This document shows positions 34,656 through 43,844 of a stretch of 64,000 nt of DNA, piece by piece (position 1 is the stretch's first letter; every line of letters starts with the position of its first letter). Under the pieces are notes generated by a model, which saw only the letters and a program-made list of their open reading frames with translations, did not search any database and was not told where the DNA came from. The position numbers were made by a program, and so were the translations under genes. The stretch is from Pseudoxanthomonas winnipegensis (GTDB lineage: Bacteria > Pseudomonadota > Gammaproteobacteria > Xanthomonadales > Xanthomonadaceae), in contig NZ_SHMH01000009.1 of NCBI RefSeq assembly GCF_004283755.1, positions 124,001 through 188,000 on the forward strand, written 5' to 3'.

Positions 34656-37484
34656 ATGCCCCACCTCCTCCTTCCCCTGCTCGCCCTGCCCTTCGTCATG
34701 GCGGCGATCGTGGCGGCGGCCCATTGCCTGCCGCGCACGGCGCTGGCGTGGCTGGCCGCGCTGGCGCCGCTGGGCGGCCTGGCGCTGCTGGCGGCGATGG
34801 CGCCGGCCATCCTCGATGGACAGGTGCTGCACGACCGGCACGCCTGGCTGCCGCGCATCGGCCTGGAGTTCACGCTGCGCGTGGACGGCTTCGCCTGGAT
34901 GTTCGCGCTGCTGGTGCTGACCATCGGCGCGCTGGTGGTGATGTATGCGCGCTATTACCTCAGCGAGCGCGACTCGGTGCCGCGTTTCCTGGCCTTCCTG
35001 CTGCTGTTCATGGGCGCGATGCTGGGCGTGGTGGTGTCCGGCAACCTGTTGCTGCTGTGCGTGTTCTGGGAACTGACCAGCCTGACCTCGTTCCTGCTGA
35101 TCGGCTTCTGGACGCATCGCAAGGATGCGCGCGAAGGCGCGCGCATGGCGCTGGTGGTGACCGGCGGTGGCGGCCTGGCGCTGCTGGGCGGCGTGCTGCT
35201 GATCGGCCGCATCGTCGGCAGCTTCGACCTGGACACGGTGCTGGGCGCCGGCGACACGCTGCGCGCCAGTGCGCTGTATCCATGGGCGCTGTTCCTGGTG
35301 CTGGGCGGCATCCTGACCAAGAGCGCGCAGTTCCCGTTCCACTTCTGGCTGCCGCAGGCCATGGCCGCGCCGACGCCGGTCTCGGCCTATCTGCACTCGG
35401 CCACGATGGTGAAGGCCGGCGTGTTCCTGCTGGCGCGCCTGCACCCGGCGCTGGCGGGGACGGACCTGTTCTTCTACACGGTCAGCACCATCGGCGCGGT
35501 CACCCTGCTGCTGGGCGCGTGGTATGCGATCTTCCAGCACGATCTGAAGGGTCTGCTGGCGTATTCGACCATCTCGCACCTGGGCCTGATCACGATGCTG
35601 TTCGGCCTGTCCACGCCGCTGGCGGTGGTGGCCGGCGTGTTCCACATCCTCAACCACGCGGTGTTCAAGGCCTCGCTGTTCATGGCCGCCGGCATCATCG
35701 ACCACGAGACCGGCACGCGCGACATCCGCCGGCTGGGCGGGCTGCGCCGGCTGATGCCCTTCACCAGCACGCTGGCGATCGTGGCCTCGCTGTCGATGGC
35801 CGGTATCCCGCTGCTCAACGGCTTTCTGTCCAAGGAAATGTTCTTCGCCGCGGCGCTGGAGACCCCGGCGCCGGCGCCGATGCGCGTGTTCACCGGCGTG
35901 GCCGCGCTGCTGGCCGGTGTGCTGGGCGTGGCCTACAGCCTGCGCTTCGTCTACGAGACCTTCTTCGGCGACGGTCCGCGCGACCTCGAAGTCACCCCAC
36001 ACGAGCCGCCGCGCTGGATGAAGATCCCCGTCGAGGTGCTGGTGGTGCTGTGCGTGGCGGTGGGCATCTTCCCGGCGCTGACCGTGGCGCGGCTGCTGCA
36101 CGCCGGCGTCTACGCCATCCTGGGCCCGGCCACGCCCGACTACAGCCTGGCGGTGTGGCACGGCCTGAACTGGCCGCTGGCGATGAGCCTGGCCGGCGTG
36201 GTCGGCGGCGTGGCGCTGTATCTGGGGCTGGCGCGGTTGCTGGATCTGCACGCGGTGGTGACCCGGGCGATCGGGCGCGACCTGTTCAGGCGGCATCTGG
36301 AGCTGCTGTTCGTCGCCGGCAACCGCATCAGCACGCGCCTGGCCAACAACAGTCTGCAGCGCAGCCTGCTGATGCTGGTGCTGGTGGCCATCGCCGCGGC
36401 CGCGGTGCCGCTGTGGCGCGACGGCCTGGCGCTGTCGCTGGCCGGGGTGCAGCCGCTGCCGCTGCTGGGCGCGCTGGTGTGGGTGGTGATGATCGCCGCC
36501 GCGCTCGGCGCGGTGCGCCTGCATCGCCAGCGCCTGCTGGCGGCGATCGTGCTGAGCGCGGCGGGGCTGATGATCAGCCTGACCTTCGTGCTGCTATCGG
36601 CGCCGGACCTGGCCCTGACCCAGCTGCTGGTGGAGATGGTGACCCTGGTGCTGATGATGCTGGCGCTGAACTACCTGCCCGAGACCAGCCCGCCCGAAGC
36701 TTCCCGCTGGCGCAAGTGGCGCGATGCGCTGATCGCCTGTGTGGCCGGCGCGGGCCTGGCGGTGCTGGCCTACGCGATGATGACCCGGCCCGCGGACACC
36801 GTCGCCGGCGAGCTGCTGACGCGCGCCCTGCCGGAGGCCTATGGCCGCAACGTGGTCAACGTGACGCTGGTGGATTTCCGCGGCTTCGACACCTTCGGCG
36901 AGATCACCGTGTTCGCCATCGCCGCGCTGGTGGTGCATGCCTGCCTGCGCCGCGCGCGCATGGCGCCCGAGCGCCTGATCGCCGGCGACCCGGTGCAGCT
37001 GCCGGTGCCGGCCGACCTGACCCAGATCCTGTTCCCGCTGATCCTGACCGTGTCGATCTTCCTGTTCCTGCGCGGCCACAACGCGCCCGGCGGAGGCTTC
37101 ATTGCCGGGCTGGTGCTGGCCGTGCCGCTGCTGATGCAGTACGTCATCCAGGGCGCGGCCTCGGTCGAGTCGCGCTTCGGCTTCGATTACATCCGCCTGA
37201 TCGGGCTCGGCCTGGTGCTGGCGGTGCTGAGCGGGCTGGCGTCGCTGCTGTTCGGCGTGCCCTTCCTCACCAGCGGCCACCTGGACCTGCAGCTGCCGCT
37301 GATCGGGCATGTGCCCCTGGCCAGTGCGCTGGGCTTCGACACCGGCGTGTATCTGGTGGTGTTCGGCGGGGCGATGCTGATGCTCTCGATGCTGGGCACC
37401 ATCCGCGGTTCGAGCCGCCGCCGGGCCCAGCGCAAGCCGCTGGACCCGGACCGCCGCTCGCCCAGCACCGGAGGCCGCGCCTGA
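34656..37484 (+). CDS. mrpA: Mrp antiporter subunit A fused with subunit B domain
   Basis: The large proton-pumping subunit of the multisubunit Na+/H+ (or K+/H+) antiporter. Of its 942 residues, the first part is a NuoL/MrpA-like transporter (VFWELTSLTSFLLIGFW, TKSAQFPFHFWLPQAMAAPTPVSAYLHSATMVKAG with the conserved Lys and His). The last part (ADLTQILFPLILTVSIFLFL, HNAPGGGFIAGLVLAVPLLM) is the MnhB/MrpB domain. The A-B fusion is usual in proteobacteria (PhaAB). The start at MPHLLLPLLALPF is the natural membrane start, but its ribosome site is weak. It opens a six-gene operon with stop/start overlaps throughout. Confidence 0.92.
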   Translation: MPHLLLPLLALPFVMAAIVAAAHCLPRTALAWLAALAPLGGLALLAAMAPAILDGQVLHDRHAWLPRIGLEFTLRVDGFAWMFALLVLTIGALVVMYARYYLSERDSVPRFLAFLLLFMGAMLGVVVSGNLLLLCVFWELTSLTSFLLIGFWTHRKDAREGARMALVVTGGGGLALLGGVLLIGRIVGSFDLDTVLGAGDTLRASALYPWALFLVLGGILTKSAQFPFHFWLPQAMAAPTPVSAYLHSATMVKAGVFLLARLHPALAGTDLFFYTVSTIGAVTLLLGAWYAIFQHDLKGLLAYSTISHLGLITMLFGLSTPLAVVAGVFHILNHAVFKASLFMAAGIIDHETGTRDIRRLGGLRRLMPFTSTLAIVASLSMAGIPLLNGFLSKEMFFAAALETPAPAPMRVFTGVAALLAGVLGVAYSLRFVYETFFGDGPRDLEVTPHEPPRWMKIPVEVLVVLCVAVGIFPALTVARLLHAGVYAILGPATPDYSLAVWHGLNWPLAMSLAGVVGGVALYLGLARLLDLHAVVTRAIGRDLFRRHLELLFVAGNRISTRLANNSLQRSLLMLVLVAIAAAAVPLWRDGLALSLAGVQPLPLLGALVWVVMIAAALGAVRLHRQRLLAAIVLSAAGLMISLTFVLLSAPDLALTQLLVEMVTLVLMMLALNYLPETSPPEASRWRKWRDALIACVAGAGLAVLAYAMMTRPADTVAGELLTRALPEAYGRNVVNVTLVDFRGFDTFGEITVFAIAALVVHACLRRARMAPERLIAGDPVQLPVPADLTQILFPLILTVSIFLFLRGHNAPGGGFIAGLVLAVPLLMQYVIQGAASVESRFGFDYIRLIGLGLVLAVLSGLASLLFGVPFLTSGHLDLQLPLIGHVPLASALGFDTGVYLVVFGGAMLMLSMLGTIRGSSRRRAQRKPLDPDRRSPSTGGRA

Positions 37485-37852
37485 TGGAACTCGCCCTGGC
37501 CAGCGCCATCGGCATCCTCGCCGCCGCCGGCATCTGGCTGATGCTGCGCGCGCGCACCTTCGATGTGATCCTGGGCCTGACCCTGCTGTCCTATGCCACC
37601 AACCTGCTGATCTTCGCCGGCGGGCGGCTGCGGCCGGGCCAGCCGCCTGTGCTGGTGGACGGCCAGCCGGCCGACCTGGCGCACTACACCGATCCGCTGC
37701 CGCAGGCGCTGGTGCTGACCGCGATCGTGATCGCCTTCGCCATGACCGCGGTCAGCCTGGTGCTGGCCATGCGCAGCCGCGCCGACAACCACAGCGACCA
37801 TGTCGATGCGCACGATGCCGCGCCCGAGCCGCCGCGGGAGCCTGGCGCATGA
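37484..37852 (+). CDS. mrpC: Mrp antiporter subunit C
   Basis: A 122-residue NuoK-like membrane subunit with three hydrophobic helices (SAIGILAAAGIWLMLR, VILGLTLLSYATNLLIF, LPQALVLTAIVIAFAMTAVSL). The start overlaps the mrpA stop (TGATG) and the end overlaps mrpD (ATGA). It forms part of the membrane arm of the complex; the C-terminal tail is acidic and His-rich. Confidence 0.92.
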   Translation: MELALASAIGILAAAGIWLMLRARTFDVILGLTLLSYATNLLIFAGGRLRPGQPPVLVDGQPADLAHYTDPLPQALVLTAIVIAFAMTAVSLVLAMRSRADNHSDHVDAHDAAPEPPREPGA

Positions 37853-39390
37853 GCCATCTGTTGCTGTGGCCGATCGTGCTGCCGCTGCTGGGCGCGGCGC
37901 TGGCGCTGTTCCTCGAACACCGGCGCTTCGGCTGGGCGGCGCGACGCTGGGCGGCGTGGGGGATGCTGGCACTGCAGGGCGTGGCGGTGGCGGCCGTGGT
38001 CGCGCGCGTGGCCGACGGCGAGGTGGTCGCCTACCTGCTCGGCGACTGGCCGGCGCGGCTGGGCATCGCGCTGATGGCCGACCGGCTGTCGGGCTGGATG
38101 CTGGCGGTGACCTGGCTGCTGGGCGTGGCCTGCCTGCTGCACGCCTGCGGCGGCTGGGACCGGCGCGCGCCGCATTTCCATGCCTTCTTCCAGCTGCAGC
38201 TGATGGGGCTCAACGGCGCCTTCCTCACCGGCGATGTGTTCAATCTGTTCGTGTTCTTCGAGGTGATGCTGAGCGCCAGCTACGGCCTGCTGGCCAGCGG
38301 TGGGCGCGGGCTGCGCCTGCGCGGGGCGTTCCACTACGTGGCCTTCAACGTCGCCGCCTCGGCGGTGTTCCTGATCGCACTGGGGCTGATCTACGGGCTG
38401 CTCGGTTCGCTCAACATGGCCGAGCTCTCCGCGCGCATCGGCCAGGTGCCGCCGGCGCAGGCCGGGCTGGTCAAGGCCGCCTTCGGCCTGCTGCTGGTGG
38501 TGTTCTGCGCCAAGGCCGCGCTGCTGCCGCTGTACCTGTGGCTGCCGGAGACCTATGCGCGCGCGCCGGCGGCGGTGGCGGCGCTGTTCGCGGTGATGAC
38601 CAAGGTCGGCCTGTATGCGGTGCTGCGGGTCAGCACCCTGCTGCTGGGCGCGCAGGCCGGGCTGCTGGCCGGCTTCGCCCGCCCCGCGCTGCTGTGGCTG
38701 GGCGCCGGCACGCTGCTGATGGCCGCGCTGGGCGTGCTGGGCTCGGCACGGCTGCGGCTGATGATCGGCTATCTGGTGATCTGGTCGGCGGCCACGCTGT
38801 TCGTGGCCTTCGCCCTGGGCCAGGCGCAGACCATCGGCGCGGGGCTGTACTACCTGGCGCACAGCACCTTCGTGGCGGCCGCGCTGTTCCTGATCGCCGA
38901 CCTTATCCGCCGCCGCCGCGGCACGGCCGGCGACGACAAGTCGATCATCGCCGCCCTGCCCGGGCGCGCGGTGCCGGGCACGCTGTTCCTGATCGCCGCG
39001 GTCTCGGCCGCGGGCCTGCCGCCGCTGTCTGGCTTTCTGGCCAAGGCCGCGCTGCTCTCGGCGGTGCCGACGGCGCAGACGCCGCTGGTATGGAGCGTGG
39101 TGCTGCTCTCCAGCCTGCTGGTGATCATCGGCCTCAGCCGCGCCGGCGTGCGCCTGTTCTGGCGCCTGCCCGCGCAGGTGGAGCAGGCCGAATGCGAACA
39201 GCCCGTGCCCGCCCGCGCCCGGCCGCAGGAGACCTGGGCCACGGTGCTGCTGCTGGCCTTCGGCGTGGCGATGACGGCCTTCGCCGCGCCGCTGATGCGC
39301 TACACCGACGCGACCGGGCAACAGCTGCTGGACGCGGCCGGCTATACCGACCAGCTGCGCGCGGCGCCGTCCGTGCTGAGGGCGCCGTGA
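37849..39390 (+). CDS. mrpD: Mrp antiporter subunit D
   Basis: The second NuoM/N-like proton-translocating subunit (513 residues, about 14 helices). Conserved stretches are NLFVFFEVMLSASYGLLA (with the key Glu), KAALLPLYLWLPETYARAPAAVAALFAVMTKVGLYA (with the conserved Lys) and AVSAAGLPPLSGFLAK. It overlaps mrpC by ATGA and mrpE by TGATG. Confidence 0.93.
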   Translation: MSHLLLWPIVLPLLGAALALFLEHRRFGWAARRWAAWGMLALQGVAVAAVVARVADGEVVAYLLGDWPARLGIALMADRLSGWMLAVTWLLGVACLLHACGGWDRRAPHFHAFFQLQLMGLNGAFLTGDVFNLFVFFEVMLSASYGLLASGGRGLRLRGAFHYVAFNVAASAVFLIALGLIYGLLGSLNMAELSARIGQVPPAQAGLVKAAFGLLLVVFCAKAALLPLYLWLPETYARAPAAVAALFAVMTKVGLYAVLRVSTLLLGAQAGLLAGFARPALLWLGAGTLLMAALGVLGSARLRLMIGYLVIWSAATLFVAFALGQAQTIGAGLYYLAHSTFVAAALFLIADLIRRRRGTAGDDKSIIAALPGRAVPGTLFLIAAVSAAGLPPLSGFLAKAALLSAVPTAQTPLVWSVVLLSSLLVIIGLSRAGVRLFWRLPAQVEQAECEQPVPARARPQETWATVLLLAFGVAMTAFAAPLMRYTDATGQQLLDAAGYTDQLRAAPSVLRAP

Positions 39391-39890
39391 TGGGCGCGCG
39401 CCTGCTGCGCTGGCTGACCCCGTCCTGGCCGCTGAGCCTGTGCGTGATCGCGTTCTGGCTGCTGATGACCGACAGCTACAGCGCGGCGCAGTTCGCGCTG
39501 GCCCTGCTGCTGGGCTGGCTGATCCCGCGCTTCGCCGCGCGCCTGGACCGCGAGTACGCGCGCATCGGCTCGCTGCGGCCGGTGCCGCGCATGCTGTGCG
39601 TGGTGGCCTGGGACATCCTGCGCTCCAACATGATCGTCGCCATGCAGGTGCTCGGCCCCGAGCGCCGGCTGCATCCGGGCTTCATCTGGATCCCGCTGGA
39701 CATCCAGAACCTGCACGGCATCGCCGCGCTGACCAGCATGATCACCCTGACCCCCGGCACGGTCTCGGCCGCGCTGACCGACGACCGCCGCTACCTGCTC
39801 GTCCACATGCTGGACATGCGCAGCGCACAGGAAGCGATCGACAACATCAAGACCCGCTACGAAAAACCGCTGATGGAGATCTTTCCATGA
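39390..39890 (+). CDS. mrpE: Mrp antiporter subunit E
   Basis: A 166-residue subunit with two N-terminal hydrophobic helices and a soluble part bearing the family motifs VAWDILRSNMIVAMQVLGP and LTSMITLTPGTVSAALTDDRRYLLVHMLD. MrpE is needed for full antiport but does not itself pump. It overlaps the neighbouring genes at both ends. Confidence 0.92.
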   Translation: MGARLLRWLTPSWPLSLCVIAFWLLMTDSYSAAQFALALLLGWLIPRFAARLDREYARIGSLRPVPRMLCVVAWDILRSNMIVAMQVLGPERRLHPGFIWIPLDIQNLHGIAALTSMITLTPGTVSAALTDDRRYLLVHMLDMRSAQEAIDNIKTRYEKPLMEIFP

Positions 39891-40171
39891 CCGCACATCT
39901 GTTCTTCGAGCACACCATCGTGGCCTGCCTGGTGGCCATCGGCGTGTCCGCGCTGCTGTGCCTGTGGCGTCTGCTGCGCGGGCCCACGGTGGCCGACCGC
40001 ATCCTGGCGCTGGACACGCTGTCGGTGACCTTCATCGCGGCGCTGATGCTGCTGGGCATGCATCTGGACAGCCCGGTGTACTTCGAGGCGGCGCTGGTGG
40101 TGGCGATGCTGGGCTTCAGCAGCACGGTGGTGCTGTGCAAGTTCGTGCTGCGCCGGGACGTGTTCGAATGA
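39887..40171 (+). CDS. mrpF: Mrp antiporter subunit F
   Basis: A small membrane subunit of 94 residues with three helices. The motif LRGPTVADRILALDTLSVTFIA is diagnostic of MrpF. Its ATG overlaps the mrpE stop and its TGA overlaps the mrpG ATG. Confidence 0.92.
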   Translation: MTAHLFFEHTIVACLVAIGVSALLCLWRLLRGPTVADRILALDTLSVTFIAALMLLGMHLDSPVYFEAALVVAMLGFSSTVVLCKFVLRRDVFE

Positions 40172-40551
40172 TCGACCTCTTCCGCGTGCTGCTGGCGCTG
40201 GTGCTGATCGCCGGCACGGCCTTCATCCTGATCGGCGCGCTGGGCCTGGTGCGGCTGTCGGACTTCTTCCGGCGCGTGCATGCGCCCACGCTGGGCAGCA
40301 CGCTGGGCGTGGGCTGCGTGCTGATCGCCTCGGTCGGCTATCACCTGGTGCTGGGCCAGGACCCGCAGCCGCGCGAGTTGCTGATCACCGCATTCCTGTT
40401 CATCACCGCGCCGATCAGCGCGCACCTGATGAGCAAGGCGGCGCTGTCGCTGATGACCCATGCCCGGCCGGTGCCGCCGAAGGACACGCGGATCTCGCCG
40501 CAGGTCACCCGGCCCCAGGCGCCGCAGGACGAGGACGACGCGCCGCGCTGA
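40168..40551 (+). CDS. mrpG: Mrp antiporter subunit G
   Basis: The last Mrp subunit (127 residues), with three helices and the signature LGLVRLSDFFRRVHAPTLGSTLGVGC followed by TAFLFITAPISAHLMSKAAL. A hydrophilic C-terminal tail of about 30 residues follows. Its stop directly abuts the stop of the convergent CaCA antiporter gene, with no terminator between them. Confidence 0.92.
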   Translation: MIDLFRVLLALVLIAGTAFILIGALGLVRLSDFFRRVHAPTLGSTLGVGCVLIASVGYHLVLGQDPQPRELLITAFLFITAPISAHLMSKAALSLMTHARPVPPKDTRISPQVTRPQAPQDEDDAPR

Positions 40552-41502
40552 TCAGCGCAGCCAGGCCAGTTCCAGCGCCACCCAGGCGCAGAAGGCCAGC
40601 AGCAGCACGGCCGCCTCGCCGCGGCTGACGCGCGCATCGCCGCGCAGCATCGGCACCAGCACGATGGCCATGACGATGGCCGCGGGCAGCTCCAGCTTCA
40701 CGAACGAGGCCGGCAACGACAGCGGCGCGATCAGGGCCATGCCGCCCACCACCAGCAGCAGATTGCACACGCTGGAGCCGATCACGTGGCCCAGCACCAT
40801 GTCGCCCTGCCCGCGGCGCGCGGCGGCGATGGCCGCGGCGATCTCCGGCAGCGCCGTGCCGATGGCCACCGGCAGCAGGCCGGCCATCAGCGGGGTCAGG
40901 CCCAGCGCCGGGGCCAGCGTGCCCATCGACACCACCACATCGCGCGCGCCGTAGCCCAGCAGCACCACGCCGATCAGCAGCCGCAGCAGGTTGAGCCAGG
41001 TCACGGTGCGGGTGGCGGCGTAGGCCTCCACCGGCGCGCGCACCTCGGGCGCCTCGGCGCGCCCGCGCACGATCACCTTCACCACGACCAGCACGAAGCC
41101 GAGCAGCAGCAGGCCGCCCTCGAGCCGGTTCAGCCGCCCGTCCAGGCCGAACACCATCACCAGCAGCGAGGCGATCACCAGCACCCACAGCAGCGGGGTG
41201 AGCAGGCGCAGGCGCACCTGCACGCTGGCGAACAGGGCCGCCAGCGGCAGGGTCAGGCCCAGATTGACCAGATTGCTGCCGACCGCATTGCCCAGCGCCA
41301 GCGACGGCGTGCCGCGCAGCAGCGCCGCGCCGTTGACGAACAGCTCCGGCAGCGAGGTGCCGAAGGCCAGCAGCAACAGCCCGGCGGTGAACGGCGACAG
41401 CCCGGCCCGCTGCGCGATGCCCGACACGCCCTTGACCAGCGTGTCGCCGCCCAGCGCCAGCAGCACCAGGCCCAGCACGAACAAACCCCAGCCCTCGACC
41501 AT
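40552..41502 (-). CDS. CaCA family calcium/sodium antiporter (YrbG-like)
   Basis: A 316-residue membrane protein made of two repeats. The alpha-repeat motifs are AFGTSLPELFVNGAALLRGTPSLALGNAVGSNLVNLG in the first half and IGTALPEIAAAIAAARRGQGDMVLGHVIGSSVCNLLLV in the second, with the acidic residues that bind cations. It exchanges Ca2+ for Na+ or H+. It lies convergent to the Mrp operon, so sodium handling genes cluster here. Confidence 0.9.
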   Translation of the reverse strand: MVEGWGLFVLGLVLLALGGDTLVKGVSGIAQRAGLSPFTAGLLLLAFGTSLPELFVNGAALLRGTPSLALGNAVGSNLVNLGLTLPLAALFASVQVRLRLLTPLLWVLVIASLLVMVFGLDGRLNRLEGGLLLLGFVLVVVKVIVRGRAEAPEVRAPVEAYAATRTVTWLNLLRLLIGVVLLGYGARDVVVSMGTLAPALGLTPLMAGLLPVAIGTALPEIAAAIAAARRGQGDMVLGHVIGSSVCNLLLVVGGMALIAPLSLPASFVKLELPAAIVMAIVLVPMLRGDARVSRGEAAVLLLAFCAWVALELAWLR

Positions 41503-41664
41503 CGCACCGCCCCGCTCGGATGAGTGAGGGGATTCTAGGGCCTGCCATCGATTCGCGTGTAGGTCGCCGGGAAACAGCGGTCAAGCGTGGGAACACGCGC
41601 AAGGCCGAAGATGCCGGGTTGCCGCCTTCGCGGAATGACGGTGGACGCGCGCGGTCGCCCAGGC
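41503..41664. other. Short intergenic stretch with a degenerate hairpin repeat
   Basis: There is no gene. GATGCCGGGTTGCCGCCTTCGCGGAATGACGG near 41610-41642 looks like a decayed copy of the CCCGCGAAAGCGGG hairpin element found elsewhere in the window. Confidence 0.45.
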
Positions 41665-42909
41665 TCAGCCCGCGCCGGCCATCGCGCGCAGGCCGATGCC
41701 GACCAGATAGGCCAGCACCGTGCCGGTGGCATAGCCCAGCGTGCCCAGCAGCGCGCCGACCGGTGCCAGCGCCGGATGGAACACCGCCGCCACCACCGGC
41801 GCCGAGGCCGGCCCGCCGATATTGCTCTGCGAGCCGATGGCGAAATAGAAGAACGGCACCTTCAGCAGCCGGCCCAGCAGCCACAGCAGCACGATGTGCA
41901 CGGCGATCCACAGCACGCCCAGCACGAACAGCCAGGGCCGGCCGAGCAGCGCGGCGATGTCCATCTGCATGCCGATGCAGGCGATCAGCACGTACAGCAG
42001 CAGCGTGCCGATCTTCGAGGCGCCAACGCCGTCGAGCTGGCGCGCGCGGGTGAAGCTCAGCGCCAGCCCGGCGAAGGTGGCCAGCAGCACCACCCACACA
42101 TACGGCGAATCCAGGCTGGCCGCGTGCGCCCACGGATACGGCGCGAACAGGCCCGCCAGCGGCGGCGACACCGCGTGCGCCAGGCCGACCACGCCGAAGG
42201 CCAGGCCGATGATCAGCATGTAGTCGGTCAGCGTGGGGATGCGCGCGTGCTGGGCGCTGTAGTCGGCCAGGCGCGCCTTGAGCGCGTCGATGGCCGCGGT
42301 GTCGGCGCCCGAGCGCGCATCGATGGCCTTGGCACGCCCGGCCAGGAAGATCAGCACCGCCATCCACACATAGCCCACGCCCACATCGAGCACCACGAAC
42401 TGGCCGAAGGTGGTCTCGTCGACCTGGAAGATCTCCTTCATCGCGACCATGTTGGCGCCGCCGCCGATCCAGCTGCCGGCCAGCGCCGCCATGCCGCCCC
42501 AGGTATCGCCGGCGGTGGTCGCCGGATGCGCGTGCTGCATCACCCAGAAGGCGAAGAACGCGCCGAGCATGATGCTGAAGGACGAACCGAAGTACATCGC
42601 GAGCAGCTTCCAGCCCAGCCCCATGACCGCCTTGAGGTCGATGGTCAGGGTCAGCAGCACCAGCGCGGCCGGCAGCAGCACGCGGCTGGCGACCGGGTTG
42701 TAGAGCTGGCTGCCGGCGCCGTCGATCACGCCGAGCGAGTTGAAGATGCCGGGGATGAAATAGCACAGCAGCAGCGGCGGCACGATGCCGTAGAACTTCT
42801 GCCAGACGCCCTTGAGCGAGGCGGTCCAGAACACGAACGCCAGCGTGGCGGCGATCAGGCCGAACAGCACGATGTCGGACTGGATCAGGGCGGTGTGGGT
42901 CTCAGGCAT
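41665..42909 (-). CDS. DUF819 family membrane protein (YjcL-like)
   Basis: A 414-residue protein with about 11 hydrophobic helices. Characteristic pieces are KFYGIVPPLLLCYFIPGIFNSLG, GSWIGGGANMVAMKEIF, ACIGMQMDIAALLGRPW and AIGSQSNIGGPASAPVVAAVFHP. These Gly-rich discontinuous segments recall secondary transporters with a sodium site. No substrate is established for the family. It ends next to the CaCA gene on the same strand, and starts 228 bp from the cell-wall locus. Confidence 0.88.
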   Translation of the reverse strand: MPETHTALIQSDIVLFGLIAATLAFVFWTASLKGVWQKFYGIVPPLLLCYFIPGIFNSLGVIDGAGSQLYNPVASRVLLPAALVLLTLTIDLKAVMGLGWKLLAMYFGSSFSIMLGAFFAFWVMQHAHPATTAGDTWGGMAALAGSWIGGGANMVAMKEIFQVDETTFGQFVVLDVGVGYVWMAVLIFLAGRAKAIDARSGADTAAIDALKARLADYSAQHARIPTLTDYMLIIGLAFGVVGLAHAVSPPLAGLFAPYPWAHAASLDSPYVWVVLLATFAGLALSFTRARQLDGVGASKIGTLLLYVLIACIGMQMDIAALLGRPWLFVLGVLWIAVHIVLLWLLGRLLKVPFFYFAIGSQSNIGGPASAPVVAAVFHPALAPVGALLGTLGYATGTVLAYLVGIGLRAMAGAG

Positions 42910-43136
42910 GAAGCAATTCCAGCGGCCGCGCAGGCCAGTCGAAGTAAGGTGGGAGCCGCCATGGCGGCAATGAGGCCTTCCCGAAGAGCCCATCGCCGCC
43001 ATTAGCCGAAAAGGCCACCCGGGCGGCTCCCACCTGTAGAGCGGAGCTTGCTCCGCTGGGGCTTTCCCGATTGATCCGGCCGAAGAGCAGCGGAGCAAGC
43101 TCCGCTCTACATCCGAAAGACAGCTGCTCGGACAAG
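42910..43136. repeat. Repeat-filled spacer with a GTAG-headed REP pair
   Basis: The spacer holds two facing CCGCCATGGCGGC / CCCATCGCCGCCATTAGCC elements (42956-43010) and then an inverted REP pair: 43036-43057 headed by GTAG and 43089-43110 ending in CTAC. No gene is present. Confidence 0.75.
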
Positions 43137-43844
43137 TCAGCGCACCGGCACGTCGAACTGCACGTCGGGCGAGGGCTCCGGCTTGAAGGTGTAATGCCAC
43201 CACTCCCCGGGATAGTTGGCGAAGCCGCGCCGCGCCATCGCCTCGACCAGGCGTTTGCGGTTGGCGCGCTGCGCCTCGCTCAGGCCCGGCGCGTTGGTAT
43301 GCGCACGCGGATCGAAGAAGTCGAACGGCGTGCCCATATCCAGCTCGGTGCAGGCACCGGCCTGGCAGCGCACCAGGGTCAGGTCCACCGTCGCGCCGCG
43401 GCTGTGGCCAGAGACCTCGGCCACATAGCCATCGGGGATGATCCTGGTCTTGTCCAGCGCCGGGTAGAACTCGGCCTTCATCGTCTGGTCGGGCAGATCG
43501 GCGGCCCAGCGCATGAAGGCCTGCACCGCGCGCACCGGGCGATAGCAGTCGAACAGCTTCAGGCCCAGGCCCTGCGCGCGCAGGTCGGCCTGCACCTGCG
43601 CCAGCGCCTGTGCCACCGGCGCCAGCAACAGACACTTCGGCGCCTCGTAGCCATCCACCGGCTTGCCGGTGAAGTTGTGCGCGCCGGCGTAGCGGATTTC
43701 GCGCCGCACGTCCGGCGCCAGCGTGGTCACATCGACCAGCCCGGCCTGCGCGGCGGTGGTGGCCGGCGAGGTGCGCACCGGCTCGGCGGCATGCGCCACG
43801 TTGGAGGCGGCCAGCACCAGCAGAAGGGCGAGAACACGCCTCAC
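43137..43844 (-). CDS. Secreted D-alanyl-D-alanine dipeptidase (VanX/DdpX-type, M15D)
   Basis: A zinc dipeptidase expected to split D-Ala-D-Ala or related cell-wall dipeptides. Of 235 residues, the first 20 are a signal peptide (RRVLALLLVLAASNVAHA), so it acts in the periplasm, unlike cytoplasmic VanX of glycopeptide-resistant bacteria. Zinc ligands are in SGHSRGATVDLTL (His, Asp) and EWWHYTF (His, with the catalytic Glu). The GTG start at 43844 overlaps the stop of the upstream amidase gene (GTGA), so the two are coupled. It is the last gene of the minus-strand half of the cell-wall locus. Confidence 0.9.
   Translation of the reverse strand: MRRVLALLLVLAASNVAHAAEPVRTSPATTAAQAGLVDVTTLAPDVRREIRYAGAHNFTGKPVDGYEAPKCLLLAPVAQALAQVQADLRAQGLGLKLFDCYRPVRAVQAFMRWAADLPDQTMKAEFYPALDKTRIIPDGYVAEVSGHSRGATVDLTLVRCQAGACTELDMGTPFDFFDPRAHTNAPGLSEAQRANRKRLVEAMARRGFANYPGEWWHYTFKPEPSPDVQFDVPVR

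Noticed and set aside
34602-36524. 640-codon minus-strand frame opposite mrpA
   Set aside because: The translation is a Gln/His/Arg-rich shadow of a membrane protein gene; mrpA is supported by its operon and motifs.
43137-43844. Vancomycin resistance by VanX
   Set aside because: No vanH or vanA genes are present and the protein has a signal peptide, so it acts on wall fragments outside the cytoplasm.
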